Source: Opitutaceae bacterium UBA2377
GTDB taxonomy: Bacteria; Verrucomicrobiota; Verrucomicrobiia; Opitutales; Opitutaceae
Direction of reading: 5' to 3'
NCBI GenBank assembly: GCA_002344205.1
Contig: DDSZ01000025.1
Location: forward strand, 36,625-100,624
Length of the DNA stretch: 64,000 bases
The notes beneath the pieces were generated by a model. That model saw only the letters and a list, made by a program, of their open reading frames with translations. It made no database searches and was not told the DNA's origin. Of the stretch, positions 25,540 to 32,321 are shown piece by piece; position 1 is the first letter of the stretch; each line of letters begins with the position of its first letter. The position numbers and the translations under genes are program-made.

Positions 25540-27198
25540 TCAGCGCAACCCGGCCTTGACGCCCGCAGCCGTGAGCACGGGATCGTCGGCCTCCATGGCG
25601 AGACGCTGGACGACGTTGCGGAGTTCGCGGACGTTGCCAGGCCAGGGGTGCTTCTGGAGAACGGCAATGGCGTCGGGCGCGAAGCGGACGGCGGCGAGAC
25701 CGTTCTCCGCGCAGAACTGGTCGAGGAAGTGGCGGGCGAGGACCGGAATGTCGTCGGGATGGTCGCGCAGCGGGGGCACGGCGACGGTGGCGACCTCGAG
25801 CCGGTAGAGCAGGTCCTCGCGGAAGTTGCCGGCGCGCACCTCGGCGCGGAGATCGCGGTTGGTCGCGGCGAGGATGCGCACGTCCACCTTGGTCACGCGT
25901 TCGCTGCCGATGCGCTCGACTTCGCCGGACTCGAGGGCGCGGAGCAGCTTGGACTGGACGGGCAGGGGCAGCTCGCCGATTTCGTCGAGGAAAAGCGTGC
26001 CGCCGTGCGCGAGCTGGAACTTGCCCTGGTGGTCGCTCTTCGCATCGGTGAAGGCTCCCTTCACGTGGCCGAAGAGTTCGCTCTCCATGAGCGCGTGCGG
26101 GATGGCGGCGCAGTTGACCTTGATGAAGCGCTGTTTCGCGCGGGGGCTGTGGTCGTGCAGGTATTGGGCGACAACCTCCTTGCCGCTGCCGGTCTCGCCG
26201 GCGATGAGCACGGTGGCCTTGGTGCGGGCGATGCGGTCGAGCCGGGTGCGGAGGGCGGTGAGGGCGGGGCTGTCGCCGAGCAGGCCGGAGGCGGCGGCGG
26301 TGCGCTTGCGGAGGGTGTCGTTTTCGCGGCGCAGGGTGGAGAGTTCCTGACTGCGCTGGCGGCCGCGGGGCCAGAGCCGCATGGCGGCGTTGAGCAGGAG
26401 CCGGTCGGCGGTGGAAAATTCCTCCCAGCCGGCGGCGCGCAGGAGCACGACGACGGAGGCGCCGTCGCCGGTCGCGGTGGGCAGCGGGCAGACGAGGAAG
26501 TTCCAGGCCCCGAGCTTTTGTTGGTAGCGGCCGAGGTCGGCGGCGGTGTAGGTGGCGGCCTCGGGCAACTGGCGGAACTTGTCGAGCAGGTAGGGGGCGA
26601 ACTTCGGCACACCTTTTACCTTTTCCGCCGCGGCACTGAAGAGGAGCTGGTCGTCGGGCGAGTAATACTGGGCGACCGCAGCGCGGACGCCTTCCAGCAG
26701 GAGGTCGAGCAGGAGCCGGTCGGCTTCATCCGGGGCGATGCCCTCGGTCACGCGGAAGCACAGGTGGTAGAGCGCGGCGAGGTGGCGCTCCTGTCGCGGG
26801 TCGGGCAGGGCGGCGCGCGCGCGGTGCGTTTCCATCAGCGGATTGGCGCTGCCATCCGATATTTGTGAGGGAGTGGACACCGGGCGGACAAACCCGGCGG
26901 CAAACTCGAGCTCGACCGCGCCGATTTTGATCCGGTCGCCGGGCTGGAGGGTGGCCTCCCGGCGGGGCACGCCGCTGACCTGGACGCCGTTGCGGCTCTT
27001 CAGGTCACGGAGCGTGACCTGATTGGGGCTGACGCTGATCTCGGCATGCCGGCGCGAGACCGAAGGGTCGTCGAGCACGATGGCATTTTCGCGGGAGCGA
27101 CCGAGGGTGACCGTGGCCCCGGTTTCGAGCGGAAAATTCGCCACGGGCCGTCCGTGCCGCAGCAGCACGAGCGTGGGATTTTGGATGGCGCGCAGCAT
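25540..27198 (-). CDS. FHA-domain sigma-54 activator (AAA+), without DNA-binding domain
   Basis: A 552-residue protein. The N-terminal FHA domain covers residues 1-105 (LGRSRENAIVL, SRRHAEI, LKSRNGVQV). A GAF-like middle runs from about 140 to 290. The sigma-54 interaction AAA+ domain from about 310 holds Walker A GETGSGKE, ELFGHVKGAFTDAK, Walker B GGTLFLDEIGEL and FREDLLYRLEV. The sigma-54-contacting loop reads GAFTDA in place of GAFTGA. The chain stops after the AAA+ lid with no Fis-type helix-turn-helix. It is divergent from the kinase operon with a sigma-54 promoter at 27351, its most likely target, and converges on kinase 2. Confidence 0.93.
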   Translation of the reverse strand: MLRAIQNPTLVLLRHGRPVANFPLETGATVTLGRSRENAIVLDDPSVSRRHAEISVSPNQVTLRDLKSRNGVQVSGVPRREATLQPGDRIKIGAVELEFAAGFVRPVSTPSQISDGSANPLMETHRARAALPDPRQERHLAALYHLCFRVTEGIAPDEADRLLLDLLLEGVRAAVAQYYSPDDQLLFSAAAEKVKGVPKFAPYLLDKFRQLPEAATYTAADLGRYQQKLGAWNFLVCPLPTATGDGASVVVLLRAAGWEEFSTADRLLLNAAMRLWPRGRQRSQELSTLRRENDTLRKRTAAASGLLGDSPALTALRTRLDRIARTKATVLIAGETGSGKEVVAQYLHDHSPRAKQRFIKVNCAAIPHALMESELFGHVKGAFTDAKSDHQGKFQLAHGGTLFLDEIGELPLPVQSKLLRALESGEVERIGSERVTKVDVRILAATNRDLRAEVRAGNFREDLLYRLEVATVAVPPLRDHPDDIPVLARHFLDQFCAENGLAAVRFAPDAIAVLQKHPWPGNVRELRNVVQRLAMEADDPVLTAAGVKAGLR

Positions 27199-27350
27199 CG
27201 GGCGGGAGGATGAAACGAGCGCAGAGGAGAATTAAAGGGAAATATTTGACCCGACGATATTTTACGGGTTGCCCAATTCCGTGCGGCGCACTGGATTCGA
27301 TGACATGCGAAAAACGCAATTTGGCCGCCCCACGCCAGATTTCCTGCAAG

Positions 27351-27366
27351 TTGGCACGGACTTTGC
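27351..27366 (+). promoter_or_regulatory. Sigma-54 (-24/-12) promoter of the 15-kb kinase operon
   Basis: TTGGCACGGACTTTGC matches the sigma-54 consensus TGGCAC-N5-TTGC with no mismatch and the correct spacing. The predicted transcription start is near 27378, giving a 48-base leader before the ATG at 27426. The surrounding 227-base region also carries the start of the divergent FHA activator gene. Confidence 0.85.
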
Positions 27367-27425
27367 CGAGTCACTGTGACCGTTTGGTCTTTCATCAACC
27401 TTTCCGCCCTCAACCCCTCCATTGC

Positions 27426-27956
27426 ATGAACCACCGCCTCCTCGCCACCGCCATGTCAGGGCTCGCCGCATTGCTGCTCGCGGGCTGTGAAACCTCCCAA
27501 GGGCCGTCGCCCTCGCTAGGCAACCAGCCGATCGTCGAGACCGGCAAGCGCATTGATCCGGCCCCGGTCTCCCAGTCCTACGCCGGCAAGAAAGATGTCT
27601 TCCAGGGCGCCGAATACGATCCCGGCACCGGGCCGCTCCCGGCCGGCGCCAAACAGGTGCGCCTGCGGGTCGGCCAGGTGATGGAAGTTTACCGCGGCAG
27701 CAATGTGCCGGACGGCCAGCGCGAGCTGGCGTTTTACCTGCCCGTCGAGGCCCGTTCGGTCGTGCAGCTCGTCGTGGAAACCCGCGGCCTGGTGAAATAC
27801 TACTTCCTCCGGGCCATCGGCCCCGGCGACACCGTCGGCGGCGTGGTCGAGCGCCGCTGGCTCAGCAGCGACGGTTTCTATCCGCGCGACGTCGCCGCGG
27901 AGGCGCGGGTGCAGGATGCCGTGCGCGCCGCCCCCTACCTGATCTCGGTTTACTGA
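27426..27956 (+). CDS. Lipoprotein of unknown function
   Basis: A 176-residue lipoprotein with the lipobox LLAGC after a hydrophobic signal (MNHRLLATAMSGLAAL). The mature part has a short disordered start and a beta-rich C-terminal region (RLRVGQVMEVYRGS, FYLPVEARSVVQLVVETRGLVKYYFLRAIG) with no catalytic motif that I recognise. I used the ATG at 27426. It is the first gene after the strong sigma-54 promoter and heads the ten-gene operon running to 42421, so it is probably an envelope partner of the kinases. Confidence 0.72.
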   Translation: MNHRLLATAMSGLAALLLAGCETSQGPSPSLGNQPIVETGKRIDPAPVSQSYAGKKDVFQGAEYDPGTGPLPAGAKQVRLRVGQVMEVYRGSNVPDGQRELAFYLPVEARSVVQLVVETRGLVKYYFLRAIGPGDTVGGVVERRWLSSDGFYPRDVAAEARVQDAVRAAPYLISVY

Positions 27957-27965
27957 AATATCTCC

Positions 27966-28196
27966 ATGAAAATCCATCCGCTTCCTTTCCTGCGCTTCGC
28001 CGGTCTCGGTCTGGCGCTCACCGCCCTTTCCGCCTGCCGCTCCGTTGACACCGGTCCGGTGGTGCCGCCCGACCCCAATCAGCGCGGCATCATCTACGGC
28101 ACCGAACCGGAGCCGGCCTCGATCCCGCAGAAGGACATTCCGGCCGGCGAATCCAGCCTCCGCAAAAAGGGGCCGGACAAGCGCATCGACCAATAA
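27966..28196 (+). CDS. Small lipoprotein
   Basis: A 76-residue protein with a lipoprotein signal (FAGLGLALTALSACRS, Cys at the lipobox), followed by about 50 polar, proline-rich residues without predicted structure. It starts nine bases after the preceding lipoprotein gene and ends 33 bases before the SPFH gene, so it is operonic. The function is unknown. Confidence 0.62.
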   Translation: MKIHPLPFLRFAGLGLALTALSACRSVDTGPVVPPDPNQRGIIYGTEPEPASIPQKDIPAGESSLRKKGPDKRIDQ

Positions 28197-28229
28197 CCCG
28201 GCACAGCTGCCCACGCGAGGAACATCACC

Positions 28230-29786
28230 ATGGGATTCTACAACCAACGTTGCCCGAATTGCGGCAAGGCCGTCTCCAAGGACGCCGAGTTTTGCAATGC
28301 CTGCGGCTGCCCCACCGCCACTTCCTGGTCGAACTGCCACCGCTGCGGTTCCGCCGTCGGCGCCGACTCCAAGTTTTGCTGGAAGTGCGGCACCGAGCAG
28401 GATCCTGCCAAGCGGAAGCAGTTCTACGGCGACCGCTGGCAGCGCTCGCCGGATGACTTCGCCGTCCGCGTCGAACTGAAGACCCCCGCCGCCACGCTCC
28501 ACCACGGGCTGCAGGTGGACGAGGGCACCGTCGCCCTCATCTTCCAGAACGGCAAGTTCAACGGCCTGCTCGAGGCCGGCTACCACTCCTTCGACAATTT
28601 CTTCTCGCGCCTGCTCGGCTTCGACAAGGGCAAGGAGGCCCATGCCGTGCTCATCGACACCCGCGCGGCCGAGGTGGACTTCATGCTGGAGGACGTCCGG
28701 CTGAAGAACCAGATCCCCGTGGACGCCCGCATGCGCCTGCTCTTTCAGGTGCGCGACCCCAAGCTCTTCGCCGAGCGCGTGCTCGACGGGGCGGGGGACT
28801 TCCACACCGCCGACCTCACCAACCGGTTTCTCGGCGAGGTCCGCGCCGCCGTGCAGGCGACCGCGCAGGAGCGCACCCTGGACGAGGTGCTGCTGGCTGC
28901 TTCCGCGCGCGAGCTGCTGGAGCGCGACCTGGTCGCCCGGCTGGAAGCCACCCTCGCGCCCTATGGCATCGCCATCGAGGGCGTGCGGCTGGCGGAGTTT
29001 GGCGGGCCGGCCGTTGCGGAGATGCGTTCCAAGCTCGGTGAAATCGACCGCCTCAACCGCGAACTCGACGCCAACCGCCGCCTGCAGGACGCGATGCGCG
29101 CCGGCAAGGTGGACGCCTACCGTGATGAGCAGCAGCTCAAGGATACTTACGACCGCATCACCCACGAATTCGGGTTGAATGCCGTGGCCCGCGAGGAAGA
29201 TAAGAAGCGCTTCGTGCAGGTGATGGAGCAGCAGACCCAGGTCGAGGGCATCCGCCTCGACTACGAGGCCCGCCGCGCCGAGATCACCAACCGGCTCGAC
29301 GAGCAAAAGCTCCGGCATCAGTCCGAGATCGCCGACGCCATGCACGGCGTGGAGCTGCGGAAGGTGGAGTTTGCCGAGGACATGCGCCAGCAGCGCGAAC
29401 GCTTCGGCACCGCGCAGGAGCAGCAGGTCACGCAGGCCAAGACCGACCTGGAGGTGGCCAAGCAGGGCATCGAGGCGTTGAAGCTCGTCAAGCAGGCCAA
29501 GCTCGAGGGCAAGAAAGCCGAGGACGAACACGACATGGCGATGGAGGCCCAGCGGCTGCAACTGCGCGGCAGCGCCAGCATGCAGGCGCTCGTGGCCACG
29601 CTCGACGGCGAGAAGGCCGACCGCATCCTCAAGCTCGCCGAGCTGGAGATGCGCAAGGGCCTGTCGGTCGAGCAGGCCATGGCACTGGTGGCCGAAAAAT
29701 CTCCCGAAATCGCCCCGGCCATCGCCGCGGCCATGCGGGCCAAATATGCCAAGGGCCAGGAGGATGCCGCGCCGAAGGAGAACTGA
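28230..29786 (+). CDS. Zinc-ribbon SPFH (band 7)-like protein
   Basis: A 518-residue protein. Two zinc ribbons open the chain (Cys8/11/22/25 and Cys36/39/50/53). An SPFH/band-7-like domain follows at about 75-275 (HGLQVDEGTVALIFQNGKFNGLLEAG would be its start; VDARMRLLFQVRDPKLFAERV; ATLAPYGIAIEGVRL). The rest, to about 490, is a long charged coiled coil. No membrane helix is obvious, so it may assemble peripherally. SPFH proteins form oligomeric scaffolds at membranes. Its place three bases before kinase 3 suggests a scaffold for the kinases. The start is the ATG at 28230, with AGGAA upstream. Confidence 0.82.
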   Translation: MGFYNQRCPNCGKAVSKDAEFCNACGCPTATSWSNCHRCGSAVGADSKFCWKCGTEQDPAKRKQFYGDRWQRSPDDFAVRVELKTPAATLHHGLQVDEGTVALIFQNGKFNGLLEAGYHSFDNFFSRLLGFDKGKEAHAVLIDTRAAEVDFMLEDVRLKNQIPVDARMRLLFQVRDPKLFAERVLDGAGDFHTADLTNRFLGEVRAAVQATAQERTLDEVLLAASARELLERDLVARLEATLAPYGIAIEGVRLAEFGGPAVAEMRSKLGEIDRLNRELDANRRLQDAMRAGKVDAYRDEQQLKDTYDRITHEFGLNAVAREEDKKRFVQVMEQQTQVEGIRLDYEARRAEITNRLDEQKLRHQSEIADAMHGVELRKVEFAEDMRQQRERFGTAQEQQVTQAKTDLEVAKQGIEALKLVKQAKLEGKKAEDEHDMAMEAQRLQLRGSASMQALVATLDGEKADRILKLAELEMRKGLSVEQAMALVAEKSPEIAPAIAAAMRAKYAKGQEDAAPKEN

Positions 29787-29789
29787 GGC

Positions 29790-32315
29790 ATGGCAGACGA
29801 CATCGATGCCGGCATGACCCAGCGCGGTTTTGCGCCCGGGCAAACTGTATTCGCCCGCTACCGGTTGGAGAAAATTCTCGGCCGCGGTGCCACCGGCATC
29901 GTGTGGTTGGCGCACGACGAAAAACTGGAGTGCCCCGTCGCGCTCAAAGTCCTGCCCGATTCCGTGCTGCAGCAGAAGTCCGCGCTGGAGGAGCTGAAGC
30001 GCGAGACCCGTCGCAATCTCGATCTCACGCATCCGCACATCGTGCGGATCTATGATTTCGTGACCGACGGCCAGCATGCGGCAATCGCGATGGAATATGT
30101 GCCGGGTACCTCGCTGGCGGCACGAAAGATGGAGCAGCCGAAGGGTATATTCCCCGTCGAGGAAATCCGCCGCTGGGTGCATCAGTTGATCCCGGCGCTC
30201 GTCTATGCGCATGAAAGCGCGCAGGTGGTCCATCGGGATCTCAAGCCTGGCAACATCCTGATTGACGCCGGGGGTAATGCGAAGATTGCCGATTTCGGTC
30301 TTGCGCGCGGGCTGCAGGAAGCGGCCGGTTCCAGCACCACCGGCACGCCGGCCTACATGAGCCCGGAGCAGTTGCTCGGCGAAAAATCCACGCCTTCCGA
30401 CGATATCTATTCCCTCGGGGCGACGCTTTACGAACTGCTCACGGGCAAGCCGCCTTTTTACTCGGGCAACATTGCCCTGCAGGTGCAATACAAGGTGCCG
30501 CCCCAGATCGCCTCGCGCCGGAAGGAACTGGAAGCGGGCGACTGCGAGCCGGTGCCCACCGCCTGGGAAACGACCATCGCGACCTGTCTGGCGAAGTCGC
30601 CGGAGGAGCGTCCGCTTTCCATGCGTGCGCTGCTTGCCCGCCTGGAAGGGGATGTCGTGGCCGGTGCTTTGCTGCGGTCGGTGGCCATCGCCCCGAAGCC
30701 GGTGCCGCCGCCGGCACCGGTGGTTGCAGTGCCGCCGCCCCCGCCACCTGCGCCGGTTGCTCCAGCCACGGAACCTCCGCCGTCAATGCCGGTGACACCG
30801 GTTTTGCCGCCGGAGCCGCCACCTCCGCCCCCTCCACCACCTCCACCACCCCCGGCTCCGGTTGCAGTGCCGCCGCCTGCGCCTGCAGTGGTGCCGGCAC
30901 CGGTGGTGGTGCCTCCTATTCCGGTGACTGCTGAGGTCGTGCCGCCGCCCGCCGTTGCGCCAGTTGCGGAATCCCCGGTCGCCGCGCCCGTGCTACCGGT
31001 TGCGTCACCCGCGCCGGCGGTTGCCCAGCCCGTGCCACCGCCTCCCGCGCCGGCTCCAGTGGTAGTGGTGCCGCCACCACCACCACCTCCTCCTCCCACT
31101 CAGCCCTCTCCGCCGGAGCCGCTGCCGCAGCCGATTGCTCCCCCCGTGCCGGTGGCCGCTGCGCCAGCGCCTCAGCCAACGGTGGTATCAATCCCGGAGC
31201 CGGCCGCAGCTCCACAACCGGTGCCTATCGTGCCTGCGGCATCGGTCGCTCCGGTGGCCGAGCCGGTGATAGATGCACCTGCGGCGGCACCTGCTGCCGT
31301 CGTTTCCCCTGCTGCGACCGAACCAACGACCAAGCCCGCCCAAGCGGCATCTGCGCCGCGTATCTCTGCACCTTATGGTGGCGAGCCGAAAGCGGCGCCG
31401 TTGGCGGCGCCACGAGAGCACAAGCCGGCAAAGCCATTGCCGTGGGCATTGATCGTCACGGTGGCGGTGGTGCTCCTGATTGGGGGCAGTTATTACTTTG
31501 TGCTGCACGTCCCGGCGAAAAAGCGGGCGGCAGAAGCGGCGGCGGCCGTCTTGGCCAAGGCGGAAGAAGAGCGCCGTCTGCTCAACCTCCGTCTGGATCA
31601 GGAGCGGCAGCAGGCGGAGCAGGCACGCCTGGCGCTCGAGGCCCAGCAAAACGAGCTGGCTCGGCTGCTGGAAGAGCAGCGCACTGCTCAACTCAAGCGC
31701 GATGAGGCGGAAAAACAGCGCTTGGCCGAGCAGGTGCGTCAGGCGGAGCTGGCCGCCGCGGAAGCCAAACGGCTGGCCGAGGAATTGGCGCAACGCGAAG
31801 CCGAAGCCAAGGCGCGCGGCGGGGCGCTGATCACTTCCACTCCGGCCGGCGCGGAGATTTTTATTGGCGAAGAATCGCTGGGGAAGACACCGCTCGCACT
31901 GCGGGACCGGAAGGTCGGTGCCGAACGCATCAGGCTCCGGCTGGCGGGTTATCGGGAGTGGACCGGCAGCGTGGAGATCAAGGCCAATGATTTTGCGGAA
32001 TTGAAGGCGACGCTGGAGCCGGACTCCTTCACGCTCGGCCAGCTCGACCGCCACCCCGTGCCGCGGCAGCGGGTTTCGCCAGAGTATCCGGAGGCGCTGC
32101 AAAGAGCCGGCATCGGCGGCACCGTAGAGGTGGAGTTTGTGGTGGATCCCGCTGGCAACGTCATCGCCGCCTATGTGGTGCGCCCCGGCCAGGCCGCCTT
32201 GGATGCCGCAGCGGTAGCTGCCGTGCGTCAGTGGACATTTCAGCCGGGTTTGCGGGGTGGTCAGCCGGTGAATGTCCGAATGCGGGTGCCGATCGAGTTT
32301 ACCCCATCCCGCTGA
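29790..32315 (+). CDS. Ser/Thr protein kinase 3 with PEGA and TonB C-terminal domains
   Basis: An 841-residue protein and the most divergent kinase of the set. The glycine loop is GRGATG, followed by Lys53, HRDLKPGN and DFGLA. Its activation segment keeps SPEQ, close to the standard APE. Residues 303-545 are extremely rich in Pro, Val and Ala. A membrane helix lies near 550-570, a charged coiled coil at 575-675, a PEGA domain at 677-742 (TSTPAGAEIFIGEESLGKTP) and a TonB C-terminal domain at 755-838 (VSPEYPEALQRAGIGGTVEV, VRQWTFQPG). The Pro-rich part could lie on either side of the membrane, but its position before the helix implies the cytoplasm. Confidence 0.93.
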   Translation: MADDIDAGMTQRGFAPGQTVFARYRLEKILGRGATGIVWLAHDEKLECPVALKVLPDSVLQQKSALEELKRETRRNLDLTHPHIVRIYDFVTDGQHAAIAMEYVPGTSLAARKMEQPKGIFPVEEIRRWVHQLIPALVYAHESAQVVHRDLKPGNILIDAGGNAKIADFGLARGLQEAAGSSTTGTPAYMSPEQLLGEKSTPSDDIYSLGATLYELLTGKPPFYSGNIALQVQYKVPPQIASRRKELEAGDCEPVPTAWETTIATCLAKSPEERPLSMRALLARLEGDVVAGALLRSVAIAPKPVPPPAPVVAVPPPPPPAPVAPATEPPPSMPVTPVLPPEPPPPPPPPPPPPPAPVAVPPPAPAVVPAPVVVPPIPVTAEVVPPPAVAPVAESPVAAPVLPVASPAPAVAQPVPPPPAPAPVVVVPPPPPPPPPTQPSPPEPLPQPIAPPVPVAAAPAPQPTVVSIPEPAAAPQPVPIVPAASVAPVAEPVIDAPAAAPAAVVSPAATEPTTKPAQAASAPRISAPYGGEPKAAPLAAPREHKPAKPLPWALIVTVAVVLLIGGSYYFVLHVPAKKRAAEAAAAVLAKAEEERRLLNLRLDQERQQAEQARLALEAQQNELARLLEEQRTAQLKRDEAEKQRLAEQVRQAELAAAEAKRLAEELAQREAEAKARGGALITSTPAGAEIFIGEESLGKTPLALRDRKVGAERIRLRLAGYREWTGSVEIKANDFAELKATLEPDSFTLGQLDRHPVPRQRVSPEYPEALQRAGIGGTVEVEFVVDPAGNVIAAYVVRPGQAALDAAAVAAVRQWTFQPGLRGGQPVNVRMRVPIEFTPSR

Positions 32316-32321
32316 ACGCCT

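Noticed and set aside
27516..30488. A 990-codon open frame on the minus strand opposite the lipoprotein, SPFH and kinase 3 genes
   Set aside because: Its composition (His, Arg, Leu, Gly-rich, no domain) is that of the antisense of GC-rich genes, and three well-supported genes occupy the other strand.
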